Positions 21,700-33,850 of a DNA stretch of 64,000 nt are shown piece after piece. This DNA is from Bettongia penicillata ogilbyi (taxonomy: Eukaryota > Chordata > Mammalia > Diprotodontia > Potoroidae): NCBI GenBank assembly GCA_023548195.1, contig JAJHZJ010000076.1, positions 992,248 through 1,056,247 of the forward strand. Direction: 5' to 3'. A model generated the notes under the pieces. The model saw only the letters and a list, made by a program, of their open reading frames with translations. It had not been told where the DNA came from and did no database searches. The position numbers were made by a program, and so were the translations under genes. Position 1 is the stretch's first letter. Each line of letters opens with the position of its first letter.

Positions 21700-24600
21700 A
21701 AGTCTTTCTTAAAGCACAATAGTATTCCATCATAATTACTTACCATAATTACATAACACAATTTGTTCAGCCATTCCGCAATTAATGGGCATTCCTTCAA
21801 TTTGTAAATTTTTACCACCAGAAAACAACTGCTAAGAATATTTTTGTCTATATAGGTCCTTTTCTTTCTTTTTTTTTTTCTCTTTTAGACACAGACCTAG
21901 TAGTGGTATTGCTAAGTCAAAGTGTACGCATACTTTTATTGTCATTTGGGCATGGTTTCAAATTTCTCTAAAACTAGTTCACAAGTGTAACAATATTATA
22001 TTAATCTCTAAGTTCTCCCACATCTCCTCCAACATTTGTAATTTACCTTTCCTCTCCTATTAGTCAATCTAATAGGTATGAAGAAATATTCCTGAATTGT
22101 TTTATTTCACATTTTTCCAATCAATAGTGAATTGGAATATTTTGTTTTTCACATGCCTATTGATAGCTTTAATTACTTCATCTACAAACTGACTATATCT
22201 TTTGATCATTTATCATTTGAGAAATGGCTGTTATGTTACAAATTTGACACAGTTCTCTATATGTTAGAGAAATGATACCTTTTTTTTAGAGAAACTTGCT
22301 TCAATGTTTTTCCAGTTACTTTTGTTAACTGTATTTCCCTCCATCCTATTCCTCTTACCCCTGTTTATTTTATTCTCCCTTTCCATTCACCTTATCCCTC
22401 CTCAAAAGTGTTTTGCTTCTGAGTACTCCTTACCCCAATCTTCCATCCCTTCTATTATCCCCTACCCCTCATTCCATCCCCCTTCTATTATCTTCAAGTG
22501 TAAGATTTTCATACTCCATTCCCTGTGTATTTTGTATTCTCTTTAAGCCAGTTCTGATGACAGTAAGGTTCACTTACTCCCCCTCACCTCTTTTCCCCTC
22601 AGTTATAAAAGCTTGTTCCTGCCTGTTTCATGTGAGTTCATTTGTCTCATTCTGAATCTCCTTTTCTCTTTCTGCTACATGCCTCTCTCACTTCTACTTT
22701 TATTTTTTAAAGTATCATCTCTTTATATTCAAGTCATGCCTATGCCCTCTATTTAAATATGTTCCTTCTAACTACCTAATAATGAGAAAGGTCTTATAAG
22801 TTACAAATATAATCTTTCCATGTAGGAATGTAAGCAGCTTAACCTTATTAAGACCCTCATGATTTCCTTTTTATATTTATGCTCCTTTTTATATTTCTCT
22901 TAAGTTTTGTATTTGAAAGTCAAATTTTCTATTCACCTCTGATATTTTGTCAGGAATGATTGATAGTCCTCTATCACACGGAATGTCCATTTTTTCTCCT
23001 GAAGTATTAAACTCAGTTTTCCTGGGTAGTTGATTTTTGCTTGTAATTCTATCTGTTTTGTTGTATGGAATATCATATCTCAAGCCCAACAATGCTTTAA
23101 TGTAGAAGCTGCTAAATCTTCTATCATCCTGACTGTGGTTTAACAGTAATTGTATCATTCCTTTCTGATGAATTTTGGAATATATGCTTCTTGATCTGGG
23201 AACTCTGGAATTTGGCTATAATATTCCTGGTAGTTTTCATAGTGGGTTCTCTTTTAGGAGGTGATCCAGAGATTCTTTCAATTTCTATTTCACCCCATTA
23301 TTCTAGAATATCAGGAGAGTTTTTATTTTCCTAAAAAGGTCTTGAAAATTGATGTCTAGGCTCTTTTTTTAATCATGGCTTTCAAGTAGTCCAGTGATTT
23401 TTAAATGCTGTCTCTTGGATCTATGTTCCAGATCAGTTATTTTTAAAAGTCACATTGTTGTTGTTTCTGTTGTTTTTGTTAATTCTTTGGACTGTTTTAT
23501 TCTTTATAGGTTTCTCAGAAAGTCATAAACTTCCATTTCCTTCATTCTGATTTTTAAGCAATAATTTCCTTCAGTGGGTTTTTGGACCTCCTTTTCCATT
23601 TGCCCAATGCTGCTTTTTTAAGGCATTCACCTTACTGGTCTTTTGGATCTCTTTTGCCGTTTGAGCTCGTGTGATTTTAAAGTGTTATTTTCTTCAGTAT
23701 TTTTTGTGCGTCTCTCATCAAGTTGCTGTCTTTTTTTCTCATAATTCTCTTACAACATTCTTGATTCTCTCCCTAAATTTTCTCCACTTTTTCTTACTTG
23801 ATTTTCAAAATCCTTTTGGAGGCTCTCCCAGGGCCTGAGACCAATTCATATTTTTCTTGGAAGCTTTGGATGGAGTAGCTTTGATTTTTTTATCTTTTTA
23901 TGAGTATGTGTTTTGATATTCCTTTGCACCATAATAAATTTCTATAATCAGACTTTTTTCTATTATTTTCTTATTTCTCAGCTTACTACTTGACTTTTAG
24001 GAGAAGGGTGTTTTGAACCAAGTTTCAGGGCTTTTGTGCAGCTGTTTTCAGAGATATTTCTAGGGACTTGTAAATATTCAGTTCTTCCAAAGTGGCATTA
24101 TCTAATAAACCAATTATCTAATAATTATCTAAACCATTATCTAGTAAACCAATAAAGAATAAAACAGTCCAAAGATAGTCCATTTCTCTTCTTCTGGTTT
24201 GTGCTCTTTTCTGTGAACAACCACAAGCACTCTTTTCTGTCTGCAGACTGTGAGGAAGGTTCCTCATCCAGTGCTGCCAAAAGCTCTGCTATGTTAGTGT
24301 TCTTCCTTGCCTTGAGATTGCCACCTAGGACTGTGACCTGAGTCTGAGGATGGGCAAAGCAATGGGTCCTGCCCTAGTGCTAGTGAAGAGACCTCTCTAA
24401 TCCTCTTTCTGATCAGTTGTTTGACCCACTTACTGTCAGTGCGCTGGGGTCTACAGAAGCAGATGCTGCAGTTTCTAGTGTTATTATATCTGGACTGTAC
24501 TGGTGGGACCTGAACTTGACTGGTCCTCCACTCTTAATCTGGTTTGACAAGCTCTTCCTACTGACCTAAGTTGCCCCTACTGTCTGTGGGCTGAGAGGTC

Positions 24601-24895
24601 AGGAAACCACCACAACTGCCAGCAATTAAATCACTCCAAGGCGTGCTTCAGCCCCACCTGGACCCAGTCTGCTCTGGGGCAGCCTACACTGGACTGCACT
24701 CCTCTCTCAGTCTGCTTCAACGGACATTTCCTGCCGACCTTGTAAGTTTTTTTGTCCTGGAACTCTGTTTCACTCTGTCTTTTTATAGGTTCTGTTGCAT
24801 TAGGATTTGTTTAGTATCATTTTTAAAGGTATTTGGAAGGTTTTGGAGGAGATCTTTGGTGAGTCCCTGCCTTTACTCTTGCTATTTTCTTTTTA
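21700..24895 (-). mobile_element. Internally deleted L1, copy B, ORF2 tail to 5' UTR
   Basis: This is a minus-strand L1 continuing from 18421-18826. Positions 21711-22310 are the complement of the ORF2 C-terminal region; 'cacaatagtattccatcata' and 'gttcagccattccgcaatta' are the typical end-of-ORF2 block. At about 22310-22320 it joins directly to the spacer (about 22320-22900). A decayed ORF1 follows (about 22905-23960), then a 5' UTR (about 23960-24895) ending near 'gtgagtccctgcctttactc'. The endonuclease and reverse-transcriptase regions are missing. ORF1 has many stops. Confidence 0.75.
22310..22320 (-). other. Spacer/ORF2-tail junction, copy B
   Basis: On the plus strand, 'tgtttttccagttacttttg' marks the same join as at 341-350 and 14999-15012. 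It connects the ORF2 region before the GLIS-type segment to the spacer ending in 'gttaactgtatttccctcca'. Confidence 0.6.
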
Positions 24896-25039
24896 AAATC
24901 TTAACAGAGGAAAGAAAAGATGTGAGAGTTCGGGCTAAGAGTGCATTAGGAAAGAGAAGTATGTGAAAGGTGGGGAAACTTGTTATCTCACATAAGTAAG
25001 TAATGTATTCAGGCACAAGTTGACATAATCAAAGGAGTA

Positions 25040-25920
25040 GTATTTTTTTGAGATGACACCAAATAAAACTAGGAGAAAATCAATGTTTACAAATTCTCTC
25101 ATTAAAAAAAAAAGAAGAGATCAATGAATTGTGGATGTCACTTAAGAAGAAAACCTAGAATAAACTATCATTTAAGAACCAAATTAAATTCCAAATAGAA
25201 ATTATCAAAAATATTAATAAAATTAAAATGAATAAAGTTAGCATCTCTTTTGGGAAAAAAAAAAACAGATTACCTATAAGCAAAAAAAATAGAGAAACCC
25301 TTACCTAATTTTATTTTTATAAACAAAGAAGACCAAATTGCCAAAATCAAAAATAGAAAGTATCCAGAAGCAATGAAGAGAAATAAAGTATATTAGAAAC
25401 TATTTTATCTAACTACATGTCAATAAAACTGACATAGGAAAAGAAATTACAAAATTTAAAAAAAAAAACTGATTAACTAAAGAGAAATTGAGAATTCAAA
25501 TTATTCTGTCTCAGAAAAAAAAAAAGATGAAGAAAGAAGCCATATATGATCCAAAGGTGGAGGTAGAGATGGAGGCAGGACCAGACACATGTACAAGTGA
25601 AACATTCTAATCATTCAAAGAAAATTAATTCCAATACTACTTAAACTATTTGCAAAAAGAGTATTGAAGGGAGCCTACCAAATCAATGTCTTGACAAATA
25701 TACCAGATGACTTTAAAGCAGAAATAAAAAGAATCATACATACCAATAGCAATAATAAAACAATGTGAAAAAAATTAAGTGGAATATTAGTAAAATGACA
25801 ACAGCAACAGAACAGTCAAGGTTTTATTGATATTATAAATTAAAGGGTGGTTCAATATTAGGAAACCTATGCATATAATAATTCACCATAAAAATGAACC
25901 ACAAATTTACACATTTTATG
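25040..25920 (+). mobile_element. L1 ORF2 reverse-transcriptase fossil
   Basis: Purine-rich plus-strand sequence aligns by eye with the full-length L1 ORF2. The block 'aaattaattccaatactact' (about 25622) matches 'cagctaattccaataatata' (about 48634), and 'ggtggttcaatattaggaaa' (about 25845) matches 'ggctggttcaatactaggaa' (about 48889). It covers the region between endonuclease and reverse transcriptase with many stops and A-rich expansions. No 3' end is attached. Confidence 0.65.
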
Positions 25921-25924
25921 TCTC

Positions 25925-26090
25925 CTAAGAAAGTAATTTTCTTTTCTTCTTTCTTCATTCTTTTCTTTCTTCAAACTTTCTTTTCTTTTTCTATCCTTTT
26001 TTTCTACCTTCCCTGCCCCTCTTTTGCTTCTGTCTCTCTGTATCTCTCTTTTTCTGTCTCTGTTTCTTTTTCTTCCATTTTTTTTAAAAG
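25925..26090. repeat. Polypyrimidine (CTTT-rich) tract
   Basis: A long run of CT with few purines. The open frames over it on both strands are low complexity. Confidence 0.85.
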
Positions 26091-26389
26091 TGTCATCATG
26101 TGTTTTTACAGTCACTTCCCCTTAATGTCATCATCCCTTCCTACTGAAGGAGATAGGTTTCATTACATATTTTCTTGACCCATATCATTCATTACAACTC
26201 ATTTGAGTTGGATGAACTTTTAGAATCACTGTTTAAGACACAGGCCAGTATTTGTTAATGATACCTTTCCAATCTTCATATACCTAATCCTTTTCTTCCC
26301 TCACCCCCTTCATATACTCTTTAACCTAATGACATTGTATTTGCTGTTAACTTTTGAGATATTCTGTCTCCTGACTCTGAGTATTTCTA

Positions 26390-26700
26390 CTGGGAATGCT
26401 TTTCCTCCTTCCCCATCTCCTGGTTTCCTTCAAGTTCCAACTAAAATCCCACCTTCGACAGAAAAGCTGTCCTAATTCCTCTTAATTCTAGTGCTCTGTT
26501 TTTGGTGACAAATTGAAATGTATCCTGCATAGTGTATGTTTGTACATGGCTGTTTGCATATTGTCTCCCCCATTATATTGAGAGCTCCTTAGGTCAGGGA
26601 CTATATTATCCTTTTTTTTTTTTTTTTTTTTTTGCATCCCCAGAAATAAAATGCCTATGAAAGGATAGGTACTTAATAAATGTATATAACCCACTGATTC
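26390..26700 (+). mobile_element. LINE-2 3'-end fragment
   Basis: Ordered L2 blocks are present: 'gggaatgcttttcctccttc', 'caagttccaactaaaatccc', 'agctccttaggtcagggact' and 'ggtacttaataaatg'. A run of about 23 T has expanded at 26612-26634. Confidence 0.75.
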
Positions 26701-29280
26701 ACTTACCATGATGTAACATAAGTATTTCTTTGTCATATAGTGATATAAAGAAAAATAAAGCTTATTTCTAATATAAAATAGGTTAGAGGTTCTGTGTTGC
26801 TTCTCAAAGCTCTTCAGGCTCACTCTCGCTATGAATTTTAATGCTATGTCCCACATCGAATATCACCTTTTCACCATAGCAAATCTTGGATTTACTGCAT
26901 GTTAGGTAAATCAAGAGAACTGTAATCCTTTGCAAAAAAAAGTTTCCTTTTAATCTGGATTGTTCTGCTTCCTGTTGGGAAAGTAAATCTCATCATAGTT
27001 CTGGTGGACAAGATTAATATGTCAGCTAACAACTCAGAAATGGTGAACACACAAAAAATAAAGACATGTACTTAAAAAAAGATGGTATTTTCATTTTGCC
27101 TCCTGAAGAATTCATTTTTAAAATATGGGACCAACATTGCTTTTCCAGCATTCATTTGAAGCCCAGGAAATTATGTTTCACATATAACCCTTTTTGCTTC
27201 CATTATTCTTTGTATATTGCAATATTTATGTTTATGGATCACTTTTATAACAAATCAAATTAAAATTAGTATGAAGAATTTAGTTTTAAATAATTTAGGA
27301 TATATGTATATGTATGTTTGCTGTTATTTTTACTGTCAGGTAGTAAGTCCAAACATGATTTCATGTGAATAGGTAATTCACCTTGTGGTATATATTTGCA
27401 CCAAGACAGTAGGTTGCTGACTACAATTTAAAATTTCAGTTGATTGAGACACTTCTGAAAGGTTAAATAATTTAGACTTAGTTGTTACACAGACAATATT
27501 CATCAAGGAAAACATTTGAACTCAGATCTTCCTATTTTCCTCATACCAGTGGCAGCCCTAAATCCAATCTTCATACAGTCTTTCTGTTAAGAATAATAAA
27601 AATAGGAAAAAGACAGAAAAAAGTAAAGAGTTGGAGTTGCAGGGTAAGAAAAGGAAAGGAATAACAGAACACGAGTTAATTCTTTCTAATGCCACATATA
27701 ATTGGGTCAATAATGATTTATTTTAGTACTGCAATGTGAAATTTAGATTAGGATCATACAAGAACAACAAATCATTTTTATTAAAGTTGTCTTTTCTGGT
27801 GTCTACTGTACAGTCCTATAAAAGGCCAATTGAAGCTTCATCATTCACTTTAATATATATTTATTTTTTAAGCATTTAACTATATAGACTCAAGTTAGTA
27901 AAAAAAAAAAGTAGATCTTCAGAAATCACTGTAGTTTTAATTAGCCTTGAAATAATCTTCTAATGAAATTCATTCAGGTCACCTTTAACCACCTAAACAG
28001 GTTAAATTTTAATGTCATTTATGTCCAAAGGGTGCTCAAAATATTATCATACTAAATATTTAATAACATCATTACATAAAATTTAGGCATTTGCTACCTA
28101 GGCTCTAGAGACTTAGATCTTCACTCCATTCTGCTTCTCTAAATGCTAAACAGGTCCATGGAGATTTACCCATTTTTTTCATAATTTAATAATGGAGTTT
28201 AAGTTGTTGCTAACATCGCAAAATAAAGTACACTTGCACAGATGTGACTGTTAATTAAAAGCAAATGGGTTTCTGGGTGGTGTTTTACACAGATTTTTTT
28301 TTCATTTAGGAAATTCTGAGTACACAGAAATGTGAACTTGTAAACATAAAGTGCACAAAGGGTCATATTCTTTCCCAAAGACTACAGAGTAAATAATACT
28401 CAAGCAATTTTATCCTGAAGGTTAGGTATTTCTTTAAGTGTATACTACTGTTGTGATCAATAAGATTTATCTTTTGTTTCTGAGAGGAAAACTACTGACC
28501 CAAAAACTCTTATCCCATCAGTGAAGTCTGTGGCTAGGGAGTTGCATTAGGAACAGTTATAGATTTAGAACTTTTCAAAAGGAGTGGAAATCATTTTGAA
28601 TTATATTTGAAAATAACTGAATAAAATTGCCATGAATTATAATACAGGAAAAAATTGACAAGACATTGCAAGAAACAGGAAAGGAACAGACACATGAAGA
28701 GAGAAAAGTCTATGCTTATGGAAGAGGATAACATTCTGTGAACCTTGAAAAGCAGTTGTGTAGACTTGGGAATTTCCAAACACCTTACTTCCTTACTTAT
28801 TGTGTCTACAAACATCCTCTTCCCCTTAACTCTCCACACAGAAGACTCTAGAAACCATAAATACATCAATATTTTCCACTGCCTCAGTCTTTTTTAGGTC
28901 CAGGAGTATGTGTTTGTGGGAGATGGGGGGCAGGGAGGCCAAGGAGCTGTCTTTCTTTAGGAAAATGAACACCAGTCAGCACCATACCATCCATACATGA
29001 AAGCATTGGTATAAGGAAATGGAGAAATTTTGAATACCAAGGCCATGCCAGGGAAATTGAATACCTTTTTATAAACATACATACAGAGAAATGAACACAT
29101 AAAATACAAAAATTTCTGTGCATAAAATTCTAAACACTGAAGGTACCTTCCTGTCTACCTCGTCATACCTTTCTTCCAGAATGCCAGGATATAACTCTGA
29201 CTCTAATGTTGGTTGGCAACCAGTCAAGGTTTTTGTCAACAGGGTACAGAAGTCACCCAAAAAGGTAGGTAAATTAACCA
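26701..29280. other. Unclassified AT-rich DNA
   Basis: No gene or repeat family recognised. Open frames reach about 90 codons without familiar motifs. Confidence 0.5.
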
Positions 29281-29281
29281 T

Positions 29282-29345
29282 AGTTTCAGTGCTTAGCACA
29301 GTGTCCTACACATAGTAGGTGCTAATAAATATTAATTGATTGATT
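29282..29345 (+). mobile_element. L2/MIR-type 3'-end fragment
   Basis: The blocks 'cagtgcttagcacagtgtcc', 'acatagtaggtgctaataaa' and a TTGATTGAT repeat are the standard terminal blocks of L2- and MIR-type elements. Confidence 0.75.
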
Positions 29346-29444
29346 GATTCTACTTTGTGATGTTTTTATTGTTCATTTCTTTGTTTTCCTAACATCTCAA
29401 ATAGCTCTCATTGTTAAGAAAGAATAGTTCTGTAAGGGAATATA

Positions 29445-30000
29445 TGGTTCTCCTAATTACCTAATGAAGCAAGACTTAGCGACTTCAGACAACGTCATAC
29501 TACCAATAACCTACATTCTGTCCTTATGTACAATTGAGCCCAAATCACCCTGACTCTCACTGATTGGCCAACCAGAAGTCCCAGTCAAAACCTCATTTGG
29601 TTATTGTTTGGGTTTTGATGTCCCAGGGTGAGTGTAAACATCAATTCTTTCTGTTCTGGTCAGAAACCTTGAGGTTTGATTTTGGATTTTTCAGGAGGCA
29701 AACTAGGCTATTTTTGACCTCATTTATTACCTAGACTTAAATCATGGAATGGGTGTTGCCTTAGACAAAGAAGACCTGAGTATGACCTTAGCTTAAAAAG
29801 GTAAGATCTCCCATTGTACCTGGGGTCATCTCTAGTTGTCCTAATTTATATCTTGCCACTGAGCTTAGAGAAGAGAGTAAGGCCGATGACTTTTCATGGA
29901 TCTGCCTGTCTTAAATTCAACTCACTTACTTACAAGTAGGACATCATCCTCCTAATGTCATTGTTCCTCTTCAACAGTAAAGGGCAAACACAGCATTGTA
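29445..30000 (+). mobile_element. Dispersed marsupial repeat of unnamed family
   Basis: I recall the blocks 'gtaagatctcccattgtacc', 'catctctagttgtcctaatt', 'atatcttgccactgagctta' and 'catcctcctaatgtcattgt' as a common interspersed repeat in marsupial DNA, but I cannot assign it safely to a SINE or LTR class. No coding frame. Confidence 0.45.
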
Positions 30001-30870
30001 TCATAGCACCTTCACTCTTCATGGGTTCAGGGTACATTCTAATTAAGTTCTTTGGCAAGGCAGTGAAGTGTTGAATAATTTATTTCCCACTTCCAGTCTC
30101 CAAACTTAGAGATCTAAGTTGGTTCACAATAGTTTCAAATACCTTTTCAAAAACAGTTTTTGTATTCAATGGTCACCCTTACCATATTCAAATGGTTGAT
30201 GTCTGAAGGAAGGTAAAGAAGTGTCAAACACAATGAAACAAAAAAGTAAATAAATAAAAATATGCAGAAGTGGAACGATGAAGGAAAAGCAAATGTCATA
30301 ATAGATTTTAAGATGAGTTTTTGTCAGCTAATGATGCTTCTCTTAAACCCCTCATGCAAGTAATGTGGTGTCACTATTTGCCTATGATTTTTCCAGGGTT
30401 AGTTATCATGAACTAGAAATATTGCTTTCTCCACAGCTGGAATCCTTATCGAAACATGTTACCTGGTAAGCTCCTCATCAGCAGGAGTTGGGTTCCATCT
30501 TCTATTACCTAGTTCTCTGAGTTACTATTATTTGGATCATGTCCAATATGATCCAGGCCATTAAGTACTGGGTGTACAGAATAAGAGTTCTGTTGTTCCC
30601 AGGAGAATGTAAAACATTTTGGATGTAACTGCAGTTCTAACTATATGCAAGTAAAAGCGAACCAGGAAGCTGGTCTGAATAAATCGGTTACTTGGGGAAG
30701 CCTAATACTGGAATGGGTGAAACTGACATTTGACTGGTAAAGTCTCTTTGAGATTCTCTAATTTCTATTTTTTATATTTATAATTGGGGGACTGCTTGCC
30801 ATTGAGGGCTCAGTCTGGGAGCACCCATATGTTTCTGTCACCTATATTCCATATTATTTATACAACACCA
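30001..30870. other. Unclassified DNA
   Basis: Nothing recognised. Confidence 0.5.
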
Positions 30871-30879
30871 AGGGAATCA

Positions 30880-31200
30880 TTCACTTAATCAATAATTTAT
30901 TAAGGTCCTATTCTGCACTAGGCCCTGTGCTAGGGACTGGGGATACAAGTACAAATAATGAAATAATTGCTATTTGTAAGGAACTTATATTCTAAAGAAG
31001 AAGATAAGTCTATGTATCAGAATATGCAGAATAATTATAAAGTGAATCAATACAAACAGTTAAAACAAAGTCAAGTCACAAGCATTTATTTAGTTTTTAT
31101 GATGTGCCAGGAATTGTGCTAGAAATACAAATACAAAAAGCAAAAAAGAAAATCTCTTCTCTCAAAGGTATTATATTCTATTGAAGAAACACAATAACAT
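30880..31200 (+). mobile_element. Two L2-like fragments in tandem order
   Basis: 'tttattaaggtcctattctg' with 'ctgtgctagggactggggat' at about 30895-30945, and 'catttatttagtttttatga' with 'gtgccaggaattgtgctaga' at about 31083-31125, are two independent copies of the same L2/MIR-type block. Confidence 0.6.
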
Positions 31201-31784
31201 GAGCTGAAAAACTGGTAGAGGTAAAGAAAGAGAGAAGGTATCTACTTGGTAGAATGGTGGAAAAATCTGGGGAGTCATAAATTGAGCTTAGAGAGGACTG
31301 GACAGTGAATATCGCTGAGTTGGGTATTTCAATAAAAAGATGAGGTTGAAAATGGCTTGGGATAAGAAGCATTAGCAGTTGGAGGGAATGACTTCTACTC
31401 AATGCCACTTTGAAATTAGCTGTTTGTGTATGGTTAGACTATCACTGTGACAGAGCAAACATCAAAATTTGAAGTAATTTGAAGAAATTCTAAAGACAAG
31501 CACACTATGTATTATTAAAACTATCTCACACAGAACTATTCAAAAGAGAAGAAATTAAAGGAAGCTCAATGGACTGTAATTTATGATCATTTCCTATAGG
31601 ATTTTAACTGATAAAAATTAATAACACATGAAAATTTAAAGGAGTCTGCATATAACCTCATCATACAGACAGTTGATTTCTTTGTGAAGAGAAATATGGA
31701 AGACAAACAATTTAAGTTTAGAAAATAGATTCATACATCTAATTCTGACAGTAAAAGAATAACATTATAATATTGGTATATGTG

Positions 31785-32018
31785 TAGTGTTTTAAGGTTG
31801 GCAAAGCCCTTTACAAATGTTATCTCATTTTATGTTCACAATAACCACAAGTTGGAGGGGCTGTTGATATCCCAATTTAAAGATGCAAAAATGGGGCAGA
31901 TAAAGATTAAGTGACTTGGCCAGGATCACATAATGTTTAAGGTCTGATTTGAAGTTAGGTCATCCTGATCCCAGGATCAATAATTTATTCACTGTACCAC
32001 CTAGCTAGTGGCTACCAT
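31785..32018 (-). mobile_element. MAR1/MIR-type CORE-SINE, antisense
   Basis: On the minus strand the head reads 'tagctaggtggtacagtgaa', followed by 'caagtcacttaatctttatc' and the tail 'acatttgtaaagggctttgc'. It is near full length and diverged. Confidence 0.75.
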
Positions 32019-32084
32019 ATATCACTTCCTAAATTTAGAGGCAGGTAAATCAAGGCAAAAATAAGTTTAATGACTTATGAAGCA

Positions 32085-32280
32085 GGTGAATGATGCAATG
32101 AATGGAATGCTGGGCTTGGAACCAGCAAGAATTGAATTCAAATCCTAATGCATTTATTTGCTTCATGACTTTTTTTGAGTCTCAACCTCAGTTTGGTCAT
32201 CTTTAACAAAGGGCAATAAGTGCTGAACTTGATGACTCTCAGATTTCTTTGAGCCCTAAATCTCAGATCCCATATTCCTT
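32085..32280 (+). mobile_element. tRNA-headed CORE-SINE
   Basis: Blocks 'ggaatgctgggcttggaacc', 'gaattgaattcaaatcctaa' and 'caacctcagtttggtcatct' occur in family order. Confidence 0.7.
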
Positions 32281-32344
32281 TGATCACATAGTATGCATGA
32301 GATTTGATTCTTCTCACTCCAAAGCCAGTGCTCTTCTTATTATA

Positions 32345-32475
32345 CCATGCTAAATATATGTGTAAATCAATGGAACACATATACATATATATATATACAT
32401 GCATACACATAAACATATAAATACATGTGTATATATACACACATGAACATATACATATATATGTATGTATAACAA
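32345..32475. repeat. (TA)n / (ACATA)n microsatellite
   Basis: ATACATAT-type simple sequence. A 145-codon open frame over it (32138-32575, minus) combines SINE and microsatellite and is not a gene. Confidence 0.9.
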
Positions 32476-32589
32476 AAGGGAAGAATGGGAAATGAATAAA
32501 ATTGCTTCTCCAAAATGTTTCTATGTATGGAGAGGGAAAGTAACTAGGTAAAAATTTTTCATAAGGGATAGCCATTGAAAATTAGGAAC

Positions 32590-32862
32590 AGTGAAATTAA
32601 ATGACTGCTGCTGTTTTTCACTGGTGTTTAGCTATTCATGACCCCATTTGTATTTTGTTTTGCTTATTTTGGAAAAGATGCTGGAGTGGTTTCCTTTTCC
32701 ATCTGATTTTACAGATGAAGCAAACAGGATTAAGTGTTTTGTCCAAATTCACAAACCTAGTAAGCATCTGAGGGCATATTTGAACTCAACGAAAGGAATG
32801 TTCTTGACACTAGGCCCAGAATTCTATCCATTATATCTCCTTGAAATGGCTATAGACCAGAT
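32590..32862 (-). mobile_element. Marsupial SINE (MAR1/WSINE1-like), antisense
   Basis: Plus-strand blocks 'gctattcatgaccccatttg', 'ggaaaagatgctggagtggt', 'ttttacagatgaagcaaaca' and 'ctagtaagcatctgagggca' are the complement of the SINE at 9015-9280. Confidence 0.8.
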
Positions 32863-33019
32863 TAAACCAACTAGAGATAAATAACAGGTAAATATAGACT
32901 AGCTAAAATGTGTAATAACTGTGGGAAAGGTAGACTAGAGTCATATTACTAAAGGCTTTAAATGCCAAAGAGAATAGGGAATAATAAGACCTAACAATAT
33001 AATAATAAGACCTAAATTC

Positions 33020-33188
33020 CCATGCTGCCTCAGATATTTACTACGTGTTACCCTAAGAAAATAAATCACTTAACCTCTCTGAGTCTTGAATTTCCTTCTC
33101 TATAAAATGGGGGAGCAAGTTTTGTTCTTGATAATCTTTCAGGTATTTTCTACCTTTAAACCTAAGATTCCATGATCCTATAATAAGA
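33020..33188 (+). mobile_element. CORE-SINE fragment
   Basis: 'aaatcacttaacctctctga' and 'taaaatgggggagcaagttt', then 'gattccatgatcctataa', are in family order. Confidence 0.7.
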
Positions 33189-33234
33189 CTACCCTAAAAT
33201 TACAATTCCCATTCAATTCAAAAGGGATTTATTA

Positions 33235-33400
33235 AGTAAAGGCAATGCAGCATAATGGATAAAGAGCTCATCTCAGAAAGAGAAAGACCTGGGTTCAAGT
33301 CCTAACATTAATTCATTCCGGCATTGTGAACCTGAGCAAATCATTTCTCACCATTCCCAGAAAATTCATAAGATAATAAAATGGAGAACAGAAGCCAATT
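33235..33400 (+). mobile_element. tRNA-headed CORE-SINE fragment
   Basis: 'gcagcataatggataaagag', 'gacctgggttcaagtcctaa' and 'tgtgaacctgagcaaatcat' mark a 5' head and core. The 3' part is lost. Confidence 0.7.
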
Positions 33401-33479
33401 TTTTCCAGAAAATAGAGCATCTTCAATAGGAAAATCTGATATCATTGAAATCTGATATCATTGAAATCACAGATCCAGA

Positions 33480-33850
33480 CTATATGCAAATCCCTATGCT
33501 TATTGGTGGGGAAAGAAAAAATATAAAGAGGGGGAAAAGATGAAAATCTTTGTCAGTGGAATGGAGCTCAGTGGTCTTCTTCAGCCCTTAACTGAAAAAG
33601 GGCACTTCCCAAAATATACTCAAAAAGTATCCATCCTGTTACTGAAGACCCACATTGAGAAAGACCCCACTCCCTCACAAATCAGTGCATTCCATTTTGC
33701 CAGATCTGTTAAGAAGTTTGCTTTGCCCCATCTCCCTCCTTATATCAAACCTACATTTCCCTCTTCATAAATACACCTGTTGCTCCTGCTTCTACCTTTG
33801 AGTGAATCATTTGTATATTTAAAATATTTGATTCACAGGTATTGCCTCCT
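33480..33850 (+). mobile_element. Candidate solo LTR
   Basis: A C-rich stretch with a TATA-like 'cttcataaatacacctgttg' followed by a pyrimidine-rich region and AT-rich end has the look of a solo LTR. No matching partner or convincing TG...CA ends are seen. Confidence 0.25.

Noticed and set aside
22310..22320. Splicing of L1 RNA as the source of the shared ORF1/ORF2-tail junction
   Set aside because: The break does not coincide with a GT donor and AG acceptor in the full-length L1. The shared AACTG at both parents fits microhomology better.
32138..32575. 145-codon open frame on the minus strand
   Set aside because: It covers a SINE and a TA/ACATA microsatellite and has low-complexity Tyr/Ile/Cys-rich translation. 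Not a gene.
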